Assembly (NCBI GenBank): GCA_949746285.1 | Contig: CATJZH010000115.1 | Span: forward strand, 1 to 27,280 | Source: an uncultured Clostridia bacterium | GTDB taxonomy: Bacteria; Bacillota; Clostridia; TANB77; CAG-508 | Length of the DNA stretch: 27,280 nucleotides | Reading direction: 5' to 3' | Shown here: positions 1 to 8,265 of the stretch, piece after piece | Layout: the number at the start of each line of letters is the position of its first letter | Numbering within the stretch: the first letter of the stretch is position 1 | The notes under the pieces: model-generated | What the model was told of the DNA's origin: nothing | What the model saw: the letters and a program-made list of their open reading frames with translations, nothing else | The model's database searches: none | Program-made: the position numbers and the translations under genes

Positions 1-1
1 A

Positions 2-1180
2 GTTTCAGTAATATGTATAAGTATTTTTGTGGCTATTATGATGTTTAGAATATTAGATAAAACGAAATTTAAGATTAATATAATAAATTGTATAAAGTAT
101 GATTCCGTAGAATTATTTGCAAAAATTAGTATGTTTATAATTTATTTATTTGGTTTTAAAAATTCATTTAATTTTGGAGAAAAGTATATTTTAGCAACAT
201 CATTTGCTACATTAATAACTGACACACAATGGGATATTGCTTTTGCAATAAAAATAGTAGCACAAATTGATATTGCTAAAAGAGTGTTTTCATATAAGGA
301 ACATATCAAAAATAGTAGAAAATTAGTAATTTTACTAATAATGTCAAGTATAAGTATGGGAATTTTATTATATCCAATTTATAGAGTTGATATAGCAGCA
401 ACTGTAGTTATGGTAGGAGCAGAACTAATGAGTTTGTATATGTATCCAATTTATTTAACAAACTTAACATATATACAACTTGAATATTCTGCTATAAAAG
501 CAACTATAAATAAACAAATTGCAAATATAATTAGAACAATTTGTTCATTTATTGCATCTCCATTTTGCACATCAATTGGATTAGTATTATCTGTTATATA
601 TCAACTGACATCTACACAATATATAATTATAAAAAATAAAATTAATATGGAAATGGAAGAATTAATAGATGTATTAGATGAAAAAGGAAATAATACTGGA
701 GAAGTTTTGACAAGAGAACAAATACATAAAAAAGGATTATGGCATAAGATAGTAGTAATCGCAATTATTGATAAAAATAAAAATATATTGATGCAAAAAA
801 GAGCAAAAAACAAAAAAGAAAATCCAGAAAAATGGGATGTGTCAGCAGGAGGACATGTGTCAAGTGGACAGAATTCTATTGATGCAGCTATAAGAGAAAC
901 TTTTGAGGAAATAGGAATAAAAGTGAACGAAAAGGAAGTAGAATATATATTTACTTATAAGAACTCAAAAAAATTAGATGAGAACTATATTGACAATGAA
1001 ATATATGATTGTTATATTGTAAAAAAACAAGATATAAAGTTAAAAGATATCAAAATACAAAAAAGTGAAGTTGAGAGAGTAAAATTGTGTAATATAACTG
1101 AATTTAGAAAAATTATTAAAAATAAGAATGCAATGAACAGATTGGAATTATATAATAAAATCATTGAGTATTTGAAATAA
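2..1180 (+). CDS. MATE-like membrane protein fused to a C-terminal Nudix hydrolase (5' partial)
   Basis: The frame is open to the left edge, so the true start lies upstream; the GTG at 29 is only the first in-window start-like codon. Residues 1 to about 205, counted from base 29, are hydrophobic with several membrane segments and resemble the C-terminal half of a MATE-type exporter. That is a composition-level resemblance, not a firm call. From the ATG at 653 (MEELIDVLDE) a complete Nudix domain of the isopentenyl-diphosphate-isomerase-like type follows. Its Nudix box runs from GGHVSSG to RETFEEIG around residues 273-296. No good ribosome binding site precedes 647 or 653, so the Nudix part appears translationally fused to the transporter. 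The Nudix domain should hydrolyse a nucleoside-diphosphate-linked substrate in the cytoplasm; the substrate is unknown. Nudix confidence is high, MATE confidence moderate. Confidence 0.72.
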   Translation, partial: VSVICISIFVAIMMFRILDKTKFKINIINCIKYDSVELFAKISMFIIYLFGFKNSFNFGEKYILATSFATLITDTQWDIAFAIKIVAQIDIAKRVFSYKEHIKNSRKLVILLIMSSISMGILLYPIYRVDIAATVVMVGAELMSLYMYPIYLTNLTYIQLEYSAIKATINKQIANIIRTICSFIASPFCTSIGLVLSVIYQLTSTQYIIIKNKINMEMEELIDVLDEKGNNTGEVLTREQIHKKGLWHKIVVIAIIDKNKNILMQKRAKNKKENPEKWDVSAGGHVSSGQNSIDAAIRETFEEIGIKVNEKEVEYIFTYKNSKKLDENYIDNEIYDCYIVKKQDIKLKDIKIQKSEVERVKLCNITEFRKIIKNKNAMNRLELYNKIIEYLK

Positions 1181-1201
1181 GTGTAAAAAAAGGAAAAAAA
1201 T

Positions 1202-1765
1202 ATGAAAATAGGAATAGATATAGATGATACAATGGCAGATACTTTTGAATATTTAATGCCATATATAGCTGAGTTTTTTAATATAGATATAAAATATTTG
1301 AAAGATAATAATATTTCATATAGTAATTTACCAAAAGGAATGAAGGAACTAGAATATGAATTTGCTAAAAAATATTATGATATAGTTATTCCTAATACAC
1401 CTTTCAAACATAAAGTTTCAGAGTATATAGATAAAATTAAAGATTTAGGCCACGAAATAATAGTTATTACAGCGAGAAATAATATGTTATATACAGATGA
1501 ATATAAGACAACTATTGATGAACTAAAAAGAAATAATATACATTATAATAAATTGATTTGTGATTTTAATAAAGTAAAGGTTTGTAAAAATGAGAAGATT
1601 GATTTGTTTATAGATGATTCAATAGAAAATTGTAGTAAAGTTAGTGAGCTGGGAATTGAAACGCTATTGTTTAATAGTAAAGTTAATATGAATTGTAAAA
1701 CAAATTTATGTAGAATTGATAATTGGGAAGAAATATATGAAAAAATAAGTAAAAATGGAGAATAA
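1202..1765 (+). CDS. HAD-superfamily 5'-nucleotidase-like phosphatase
   Basis: A 187-residue soluble protein beginning MKIGIDIDDTMADT. The DxDxT motif (Asp6 nucleophile, Asp8 acid/base) sits at the N-terminus, as in the YqfW / 5'(3')-deoxyribonucleotidase branch of HAD phosphatases. Motif II is the ITARN segment near residue 91. Late acidic motif III is LFIDDSIENC near residues 136-145, with Lys residues just upstream. Length fits that branch, which lacks a large cap. Expected role is dephosphorylation of nucleoside monophosphates or a related small phosphate ester in the cytoplasm. It follows the Nudix gene by about 20 bases with a purine-rich RBS, suggesting co-transcription. The exact substrate cannot be read from the sequence. 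Confidence 0.8.
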   Translation: MKIGIDIDDTMADTFEYLMPYIAEFFNIDIKYLKDNNISYSNLPKGMKELEYEFAKKYYDIVIPNTPFKHKVSEYIDKIKDLGHEIIVITARNNMLYTDEYKTTIDELKRNNIHYNKLICDFNKVKVCKNEKIDLFIDDSIENCSKVSELGIETLLFNSKVNMNCKTNLCRIDNWEEIYEKISKNGE

Positions 1766-1833
1766 TTATGGAAGTTTTATAAGTGTTTTTACCTTTGATA
1801 TAATAAATCAGTATAACAAATGGAGCGTTAATT

Positions 1834-2821
1834 ATGGATAGTAATTTAGAAAGCAATTTATTTTTAAAAAAAGAATTAAAATTTAATTCTAGTGGGAAAT
1901 TTAAAATTTTAACGTTATCTGATATACAGGAAACATTAAATTATGATAAAAGAACTTTAGAAGGAATAAATAGAATTATTAAAACAGAAAAACCTGATTT
2001 AGTAATACTAGGTGGAGATAATTGTGATGGAACAGTTTTAAAGACTGAAGATGAATTAAGAAAATATTTAGATATATTTTCAGAACCTATGGAAAGTAGA
2101 AAAATACTATGGGCTCATATTTTTGGAAATCATGATCATAATATAGAGTTAGATGATATTCGAAAAACAAAAATATATGAAGAATATAAATATTGTATTT
2201 CAAAACATACTGAAAATATTTATGGTACTACAAATTTTGTCTTACCTATTAAATATTCAAATAAGAATGAAATAGCTTTTAATATTTGGGGAATCGATAG
2301 TAATAATCTGATAGTAAACTCAAATATTACAATAGATAAAAATATGAATTTAATGAAGAAACCTTCTATGTCATGCAGATGGGATATAGTACATTTTGAA
2401 CAATTAATGTGGTATTGGAATAGTTCAAAGCAAATAGAAAAATATTGTAATAAAAAAGTTAATGGAATTTTGTTTATGCATATTCCACCATGGGAATTTC
2501 AATACATTGTAGAAAATCCACAGCATACAAATGCAAAACGGTAGTATGGAAGAAATAATGAAAATAGGGATGTTTAATTCAGGTATTTTTTCAACAATTT
2601 TACAGAGAAATGACATAAAATGTATTGCTTGTGGACATAGCCATCACAATTGTTTTGAAGGAGAGTTTTGCGGAATTAAAATGTGTTTAGATGCCTGTGC
2701 TGGATATAGTCCATATGGAACAGATGGGCTAAGAGGTGGAAGAATATTTGAAATAGATGAGAATAATACTAATGAAATAAAAACATATATGATTCACTAT
2801 AAGGATCTAGGTATTAACTAG
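1834..2821 (+). CDS. Calcineurin-like metallophosphoesterase, interrupted by a +1 shift at CGG 2539
   Basis: Two overlapping frames make one protein. The first part (1834-2544) carries the metal ligands of the family: SDIQE at residues 29-33, GGDN at 60-63 and GNHDH at 98-102, then the MHIPPW strand. It stops at TAG right after an in-frame CGG (codon 236). The +1 frame continues without decay to 2821 and supplies the final GHSHH metal motif and a family-like C-terminus. Ignoring the C at 2539 gives a continuous 328-residue protein reading ..TNAKGSMEE.., the normal length for Icc/phosphohydrolase-type enzymes. Without the shift the product lacks the last metal-binding His motif and should be inactive. 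Start chosen at ATG 1834, preceded by GGAG. Either a recent frameshift mutation or a recoded gene; three other genes here are broken the same way. Confidence 0.82.
2539..2541 (+). other. In-frame CGG codon at a +1 frameshift point (site 1)
   Basis: Local codons read AAT GCA AAA CGG TAG. Skipping the C gives AAA GGT AGT ATG (K G S M) and joins the two halves of the metallophosphoesterase. The codon directly after CGG is a stop, which would favour ribosome pausing. Confidence 0.7.
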
Positions 2822-2895
2822 ATTATTACAACACTATGAAAATTTTAAAATTTATGATATAAAATAATAAGAAATTTATGAAGAGGTAAAAAGAT

Positions 2896-3294
2896 ATGTT
2901 TAATATTAATCATGTTGCTATTAGCGTAACAGACATAAGTAAAAGTATAGAATTTTATAAGAAATTTGGATTTAAAGAATTCAAATCATGGTGCTCAGAA
3001 GATGGAAGTATAAAAATTTATATGTTAAAATTAAATGATACAGTTTTGGAAATATTTTGTTATAAAAATTATTTCGAGTTACCAGAAACTGCAAAATCTA
3101 CAGTTACTGATTTACCAATACTAGGAACAAAACATTTTGCACTAGGAGTAGAAAATATTGAGGAAGCAAAAGACTTTGTTATTCAAAAAAATATTAGTGA
3201 AAAGGTAGAGATAAAAACAGGAAGACTAGGAAAACAATATTTCTTTATAAACGATCCAGATGGGATATTAGTTGAAATAATAGAAAACGATTAG
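2896..3294 (+). CDS. VOC (glyoxalase/bleomycin-resistance) family protein
   Basis: A 132-residue protein with the two beta-alpha-beta-beta-beta modules of the vicinal oxygen chelate fold. The N-terminal strand is INHVAISV with candidate ligand His6. Glu52 lies in VLEIF. The second module starts GTKHFALGV (His80) and ends DPDGILVEIIE (Glu127). These four positions match the usual His/Glu metal ligand layout of lactoylglutathione-lyase-like enzymes, so it is probably a metal-dependent lyase, isomerase or dioxygenase; a resistance-type binding protein is also possible. RBS GAAGAGG precedes the ATG. It sits nine bases before the next gene, so they are almost certainly co-translated. Substrate unknown. 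Confidence 0.85.
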   Translation: MFNINHVAISVTDISKSIEFYKKFGFKEFKSWCSEDGSIKIYMLKLNDTVLEIFCYKNYFELPETAKSTVTDLPILGTKHFALGVENIEEAKDFVIQKNISEKVEIKTGRLGKQYFFINDPDGILVEIIEND

Positions 3295-3303
3295 GAGGAA
3301 AGC

Positions 3304-4470
3304 ATGGATAATAATATTGTAATGCCAGATTATAATCATTGCATATTAAATTTAATAACATCAATATTGAAAAATTATGATGTAGAAACCAAATATAATA
3401 CGTTAGAAAAAGTTGATGAATTATTAGAAAAGAAATATAAAAATATAGTTTTAGTTATATTAGATGGGCTAGGAGACAATATTTTAAATACTATTTCACC
3501 AGATGGAATATTTTCCAAAAATAAAATAGATAAAATAACATCAGTTTATCCATCAACTACAACTGCAGCAATGACCACATATTATTCTGGAAAACCTCCT
3601 GTTGAAACTGCATGGATAGCTTGGTCACAATATTTTAAAGAATATGGGCGAAGTCTTGATGTATTGCCAGAAAAAGATTCTTATACGGGTGAAAAAATAA
3701 AATTAAAAAACAAAAAAGTATCAGATATTATAGGTTATAAAAACATATATAATCAAATAGAAGAAAGTAATAAAAATATAAAAGCATACGAAATTATGCC
3801 AAGCTATTGTGATAAAAAAACAAAAGTGACAATATCAGCAAATACAATAGAAGAAATGTGTGCATCAATAATAACATTATGTAAGAATACAGAAAATAAA
3901 TTTGTAATGGCATATAGTGATAAACCTGATGGTATTATGCATAAAACAGGTTCTTGTTCAGAAGAGGTAAAAGAATTTATATATAAAGCAGAACAAGAAT
4001 TTGAAAAGATGTTATATGAATTAAATGGAACAGATACATTAGTAATACTTTCAGCAGATCATGGACATCAAGATATAAAAGAATTTGTAGATATATTAGA
4101 AATTGAAGAAATACAAGATTGTTTAATAATGCCTCCAACACTAGAGTCAAGAATGGTCGGCTTTTTTGTAAAAGAAAATAAGAAAAATGATTTTGAGCAA
4201 ATATTTAATAAAATGTTTAAAGATAAATATATTTTATATTCTAGAGAAAATTTATTAAAAGAAAATTTATTAGGATATGGTGATAAACATAAAAAAATAG
4301 ATGAATTTTTAGGAGACTATATAGCTATAGCTGTGTCAGATATAGGAATAAAAATGGGAACATATTTATCTAATGAAATGAAAAAACAAGAGGAGAAGAA
4401 ATCATCACATTGTGGATTAACTGAAAACGAAATGAGAGTACCTGTTATTGTATTTGATTTAAAAAAATAG
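3304..4470 (+). CDS. Alkaline-phosphatase-superfamily nucleotide pyrophosphatase/phosphodiesterase
   Basis: A 388-residue protein of the type I phosphodiesterase / nucleotide pyrophosphatase family. Metal and catalytic landmarks appear in the right order: VILDGLGDN with Asp54, the threonine cluster VYPSTTTAAMT at 81-91 that supplies the nucleophile, YSDKPDGIMHKTG with Asp and His ligands near 206-215, SADHGHQ near 258, and a late SSHCGLT His near 372. There is no signal peptide, unlike many secreted relatives, so it probably acts in the cytoplasm. It likely cleaves a phosphodiester or phosphoanhydride in a nucleotide or phosphonate-type substrate. Strong RBS TAGGAGG ahead of ATG. Lies between the VOC gene and a histidine phosphatase, consistent with an operon of phosphate-ester enzymes. 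Confidence 0.85.
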   Translation: MDNNIVMPDYNHCILNLITSILKNYDVETKYNTLEKVDELLEKKYKNIVLVILDGLGDNILNTISPDGIFSKNKIDKITSVYPSTTTAAMTTYYSGKPPVETAWIAWSQYFKEYGRSLDVLPEKDSYTGEKIKLKNKKVSDIIGYKNIYNQIEESNKNIKAYEIMPSYCDKKTKVTISANTIEEMCASIITLCKNTENKFVMAYSDKPDGIMHKTGSCSEEVKEFIYKAEQEFEKMLYELNGTDTLVILSADHGHQDIKEFVDILEIEEIQDCLIMPPTLESRMVGFFVKENKKNDFEQIFNKMFKDKYILYSRENLLKENLLGYGDKHKKIDEFLGDYIAIAVSDIGIKMGTYLSNEMKKQEEKKSSHCGLTENEMRVPVIVFDLKK

Positions 4471-4485
4471 AAAGGGACATATAAT

Positions 4486-5097
4486 ATGAAAATCTATTTA
4501 ATAAGACATAGTGAATCTATAGATGATATAGAAGACTGTTATGGAGGAATTGCTGATTTTGATTTAACTGAAAACGGAAAAAATAAAGTTAAGGATTACA
4601 AATCAAAAATAGAAAATTATGGAATACAAAAGTTTTATACAAGTCCATATAAAAGAGCATATCAAACAGCACAAATACTTAATGAAAATATAAATGCAGA
4701 ATTAGAGATAGTGGAAAATATTAGAGAGCTAAATCAATATGGAATTATGTCAGGAGTAAATAAAGAACGTGCAAAAGAAATATTTTCATATGTATTAAAA
4801 AAAGAAGAATATAAAAACTTTGGATATTATACAGGCAATACTTTTTTAGGCGGAGAAGACATAAAAGAATTTGATGATAGAATAAAAAATGCAATTAATT
4901 ATATAGTTAAAAGTAGTAAAGATTTTAATTGTATTGCAATAGTTACACATGGTGGAGTATATAGAAGTATATTTAAAAATATATTAAACATAGACAAAAA
5001 AATAGTAGGAATTGAAGATTTGGGAACTACTGTGTTAGAATATAATAATAATCAATTTACAGTAATAAATATTAATGGTGTAGAATTAGAAAAATAG
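4486..5097 (+). CDS. Histidine phosphatase (phosphoglycerate mutase-like) family protein
   Basis: A 203-residue protein beginning MKIYLIRHSES. RH at residues 7-8 provides the phospho-accepting His8; family members usually have RHG, here RHS. Motifs YTSPYKRAYQTA (residues 56-67) and VTHGG with the second catalytic His155 complete the branch 2-like histidine phosphatase core. Length is typical of cobalamin-phosphatase / broad-specificity phosphatase members such as CobC or GpmB. No cobalamin genes surround it, so a general phosphatase acting on a small metabolite is more likely than CobC. It follows the phosphodiesterase gene by 15 bases and could hydrolyse that enzyme's monoester product; this is inference from context. 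Confidence 0.85.
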   Translation: MKIYLIRHSESIDDIEDCYGGIADFDLTENGKNKVKDYKSKIENYGIQKFYTSPYKRAYQTAQILNENINAELEIVENIRELNQYGIMSGVNKERAKEIFSYVLKKEEYKNFGYYTGNTFLGGEDIKEFDDRIKNAINYIVKSSKDFNCIAIVTHGGVYRSIFKNILNIDKKIVGIEDLGTTVLEYNNNQFTVININGVELEK

Positions 5098-5121
5098 ATT
5101 CACATAGGAGAACAGAAGAAA

Positions 5122-6135
5122 ATGAAAGATTTAAGAAGAGCAATTATTTTAGATATGGATGAAACATTAGAAAGAGGACTATTTGGAGAAGATAATCAAA
5201 TAATGATGTTAAGACCTCATTTAGATGAACTTATTAAAAAATTAGAGGAAGTTAAAAATCATGGAATTGATGTTGTTTTATGTACAACAGCTAGACAAAC
5301 TTGGGTGGAAAAATTTTTAGAATTAAAACCAGAATTAAGAAATATATTTGATAGAATACTAACACGTGATAATGAAGAAGCGTGGAAGTATTTTAATGAA
5401 GAAGAGTATCCATTAGAGCATGAAGCAAAAATAAAAGATGTAAATGTAGGAAATGGAAAACCAGTAACTACATTTGGCTATAATTCAATTTTATTTATAG
5501 ATGATAATAGTATAGAAGCAGGAAGGTTAAAAAGATTATTTGATATAGGTCAAGGAAATTTAGAAACAGATGTAACTTTTTTTACTGGGTATGGGTACTA
5601 TCCACCAGAAGTATCTAAAATTTTTCAATTTGCAGAAGCTGCTAAATTGGATGATGAATTGGCTAAAATAGTTCCTGAATATTTACAGACTTTACGTGAT
5701 GAAAATGGATGTTTAATTATGTGCGAAGCAATAGATGACTTTATGAAAAAAGAATATGAACCAGGATTAACTTTAGTAGATGAAATGTATCAAGAAGAAC
5801 ATAAAGAATATAAAAAAAGAGAAAATACTTTATCAGAAAATATTATAGAGAAGATGTTTTATGTAGAAGATAAATTAAAAATAGATTTTTTAAAGCAAAT
5901 ATTTGATGATGCTGAAGTTAAAAAGGAATATGAAGAATTTTATAAATCTGATAAAAATTATCCATATGAAGGAATAGAATTGCCAGTTATTAAAGAGGGG
6001 AACAGAGAAAGATTAGAAAGTCTAGTTGAAACAGCATTAGAAAAAAATACTAAATTAAAAGATGCAAAAAAACTATTGGAAGAATATAAAGATAAATCTT
6101 CTAGAGAAGATAAAACAACAACTGAAAAAGAATAA
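5122..6135 (+). CDS. NLI-interacting factor (FCP1)-like HAD phosphatase
   Basis: A 337-residue protein. The HAD catalytic motif is IILDMDETLERG with Asp11 and Asp13. CTTAR around residue 55 is motif II and LFIDDNS near residue 126 is the acidic motif. The layout (DxDET, an R-P-H-L-D segment at about 34-38, a separate late DD) is that of the NIF/FCP1/SCP branch. The N-terminal two thirds is the domain; the C-terminal about 120 residues are charged, Lys/Glu-rich and probably helical, ending in SREDKTTTEKE. Bacterial members are poorly characterised; a phosphopeptide or small phosphate ester could be the substrate. It shares an operon with the small helical protein 23 bases downstream. Confidence 0.75.
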   Translation: MKDLRRAIILDMDETLERGLFGEDNQIMMLRPHLDELIKKLEEVKNHGIDVVLCTTARQTWVEKFLELKPELRNIFDRILTRDNEEAWKYFNEEEYPLEHEAKIKDVNVGNGKPVTTFGYNSILFIDDNSIEAGRLKRLFDIGQGNLETDVTFFTGYGYYPPEVSKIFQFAEAAKLDDELAKIVPEYLQTLRDENGCLIMCEAIDDFMKKEYEPGLTLVDEMYQEEHKEYKKRENTLSENIIEKMFYVEDKLKIDFLKQIFDDAEVKKEYEEFYKSDKNYPYEGIELPVIKEGNRERLESLVETALEKNTKLKDAKKLLEEYKDKSSREDKTTTEKE

Positions 6136-6158
6136 AAAATCTACAGGAGATAAAAAAG

Positions 6159-6518
6159 ATGGATAAAGAATTAATAAAAACAGATACAGTATGGTATAAA
6201 ATTAAAAAATTTTTTAAAGGAATATTTTCAAAAGAATATAAAAATGAAAACATTCATACTGAGAAAGATTATATTAAAGAATCAAATATTGACAATAGTT
6301 TTATTGAAAGCATATCTTTAGATAAAAGTGTTGAATCAGCAATAAAGAAAAGAAATTTGGCTAATAATCTTATGAATAAGAAAGTGAGTATAGAAAACTT
6401 ATCAGAATATCAGGTAGCAGAAATGATTACTTTTTTTGAAAAGTATATTGACAGTATGGATAAGCAATTAACAGAGATTAAAGAAGATATTATAAAAATT
6501 AAACAAGATACTGTGTAA
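6159..6518 (+). CDS. Hypothetical protein, amphipathic N-terminus and C-terminal coiled coil
   Basis: A 119-residue protein I do not recognise. It starts after a clear CAGGAGAT site. The N-terminal segment WYKIKKFFKGIFSK (residues 12-25) alternates aromatic and lysine residues and could be a membrane-surface amphipathic helix. Residues about 85-119 (FEKYIDSMDKQLTEIKED and onward) have heptad-like hydrophobic spacing, suggesting a short coiled coil. There are no cysteines and no recognisable catalytic motif. Tight placement between the FCP1-like gene and the alpha/beta hydrolase suggests operon membership and possibly an adaptor or oligomerisation partner; that is a guess from context only. 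Confidence 0.55.
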   Translation: MDKELIKTDTVWYKIKKFFKGIFSKEYKNENIHTEKDYIKESNIDNSFIESISLDKSVESAIKKRNLANNLMNKKVSIENLSEYQVAEMITFFEKYIDSMDKQLTEIKEDIIKIKQDTV

Positions 6519-6533
6519 TTATAGGAGGAAAAG

Positions 6534-7085
6534 ATGGAGAATTATTTTATAATACATGGCTCATTTAGTAGTCCGTATTCAAATTGGATAGGATGGTTAC
6601 ACGATTTTATACAAACAGAAGGTAAGCAAGTATATGTACCAAACTTCCCTGTTGGGGTAGGATATCAAAATTATGAAAATTGGAGTAGATTATTAAAAAA
6701 TTATTTGGATATAGGGTTAATAGGAGAAAATACTATAATAATAGCTCATAGTATAGCACCTGTTTTTATATCAAAATTTTTAATTGAAAACAAAGTAAAA
6801 ATAAAGAAACTTATTTCTGTTTGTGGGTTCAATAATTATTTTGGAATAAATGAAGAATATGATACAGTTAATAAGTCTATGTATACAGATAATCTAGAAG
6901 AAGTAAGAAAATATGTATCTGAAATAGTATGTTTTTATTCAAATAATGATCCGTATGTAAAATATGAAGCAGAAAAAGAATTTGCTAATACAATTTCAAC
7001 AGAGCAAATTTTAATTCCTGATGCAGGACACATAAATAGTGAAAGTGGATTTGATACGTTTGAGGATATTGTAAGTTATTTATAA
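6534..7085 (+). CDS. RBBP9/YdeN-like serine hydrolase (alpha/beta fold)
   Basis: A 183-residue single-domain alpha/beta hydrolase. The N-terminal strand and oxyanion region is YFIIHGSFSSP. The nucleophile elbow is IIAHSIAP with Ser73. The acid is in SNNDPYV (Asp139) and the catalytic His is in DAGHIN (His166). Order, spacing and short length match the Ser_hydrolase (RBBP9/YdeN) family, which has no large lid. The residue before His in the elbow is Ala rather than the usual Gly, a mild deviation. Likely a cytoplasmic esterase or thioesterase of unknown substrate. Strong RBS ATAGGAGG starts it 15 bases after the preceding stop. Confidence 0.85.
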   Translation: MENYFIIHGSFSSPYSNWIGWLHDFIQTEGKQVYVPNFPVGVGYQNYENWSRLLKNYLDIGLIGENTIIIAHSIAPVFISKFLIENKVKIKKLISVCGFNNYFGINEEYDTVNKSMYTDNLEEVRKYVSEIVCFYSNNDPYVKYEAEKEFANTISTEQILIPDAGHINSESGFDTFEDIVSYL

Positions 7086-7108
7086 AATAAGTTGAGGAAA
7101 AGTTAAGA

Positions 7109-7435
7109 ATGGATAAAAAAGAAATAATAGAATATTGTTTAACATTACCTCAAACTTTTAAAGATCAACCATTTAGAGATGATTATATTTCAGTAACAAT
7201 GAAGCATTTAAATAATAAGAAATGGTTTGCTTTAATAATGGAGGTTAATGGAGAATTATATTTAAATGTAAAAACAGATTCAATGTACTCAGAATTATTG
7301 CGAAAAAAATATGATTACATAATTCCAGCTTATCACATGAATAAGCAACATTGGAATACGATAATAATAAGAAAAAATATAGATGCAGGTGTAGTTAGAG
7401 AACTTATTAATCAAAGTTATGAATTAACTAAATAA
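7109..7435 (+). CDS. MmcQ/YjbR family DNA-binding-fold protein
   Basis: A 108-residue protein with the whole MmcQ/YjbR signature: an N-terminal helix ending in LPQTFKDQPF, a D-Y-I-S-V strand, NKKWFALI, LYLNVKTD, and a C-terminal PAYHMNKQHWNTI segment followed by helix VVRELINQSYELT. The family has a double-wing CyaY-like fold and is found widely as a stand-alone protein with no proven biochemical role. Length is typical. It lies between the alpha/beta hydrolase and the DUF6273-like gene with 13-25 base gaps, so it is probably in the same transcript. Confidence 0.82.
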   Translation: MDKKEIIEYCLTLPQTFKDQPFRDDYISVTMKHLNNKKWFALIMEVNGELYLNVKTDSMYSELLRKKYDYIIPAYHMNKQHWNTIIIRKNIDAGVVRELINQSYELTK

Positions 7436-7448
7436 TTGGAGGAAACAA

Positions 7449-8241
7449 ATGAGAAGAAGAAAATCTAATAATGTAGAAAAGAAAATAATAATATTTATAA
7501 TGTTATTGCTAGTAGTAGGAATCATTTTCGTAACATTATCTGATACACTAAATTTTTTTAATATAATAAATACTAAAAATAAAGATAACACTGATATAGA
7601 AATAGAAGAAATAAGAAGAGGCAATTTAACAGAAATAATAGAACCAAAAGATTATGGAAAAAGCATAGATTATAAAGTAACAGTAAATAAGCAAGAGGTT
7701 AGTAATTGGAAAATATTATATAATGATAAAAATAACATATATATAATATTGGATGATTTTTTACCTAATGATTTACTACCAAAAGGTACTGGGCTAGATG
7801 TATGTAATACACATAATGTATATTCTAGTGTCAGTAGAGAAGTACTATTAAAAGGGTTAACAAATCAAAGTTATTGGAATGAATTTGCAGTTCGGTGCAG
7901 ATGGAGCAAAGGCTATGGGTTCTCCAACTTTTGAAATATTAATATCAAGCTATAATGAAAAATATAACACAAATTTAGGTACAAATCCAGAAAGTGAACA
8001 AATAGTAGTAATAGACTGCACAGATACACTTTATGTGCCATACACAAGTGCATATAATGGTTGTACAGTATACTGGTTATCTTCTATATCAAATACTAAT
8101 ACTCAATATATGTGGAATGTATATTGCAATGGAGAGATATGTGGTAATACATGTAAAAGAGAAGATGCAGGAATTCGTCCAGTAGTAGTTTTGCCTAATA
8201 ATATAAGTGGTACAGTAGGAACTACTGCTGAAATTAATTAA
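7449..8241 (+). CDS. Membrane-anchored DUF6273-like protein, interrupted by a +1 shift at CGG 7893
   Basis: Two frames make one protein of 263 residues if the C at 7893 is ignored. The N-terminus has a basic start (MRRRKSNNVEKK) and one membrane segment at about residues 12-33, so the rest is probably extracytoplasmic. The central NWKILYNDKNNIYIILDD strand pair and the C-terminal block with SPTFEILISSYN and GIRPVVVLPNNI resemble DUF6273-type modules common in Clostridia surface proteins; this is from memory. In the first frame reading runs through CGG (codon 149) into unrelated sequence and stops at 7934. In the +1 frame the family-like sequence AVGADGAKAMGSPT resumes at the CGG. The cysteine-rich C-terminal part (DCTDT, NGCTV, CNGEICGNTC) is fully in the second frame. 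RBS TTGGAGG before ATG 7449. Function unknown. Confidence 0.68.
7893..7895 (+). other. In-frame CGG codon at a +1 frameshift point (site 2)
   Basis: Local codons read TTT GCA GTT CGG TGC. Skipping the C gives GTT GGT GCA GAT (V G A D) and restores the conserved module. Here the stop in the unshifted frame comes only about 40 bases later, so the CGG, not an adjacent stop, is the common feature of the sites. Confidence 0.7.
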
Positions 8242-8265
8242 AATAACAACAAGGAGAAAATAAAA

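Noticed and set aside
2531..2821. A separate 96-aa gene starting at ATG 2531
   Set aside because: It has no RBS, begins inside the metallophosphoesterase, and supplies exactly that family's missing C-terminal GHSHH part; it is the continuation of 1834.
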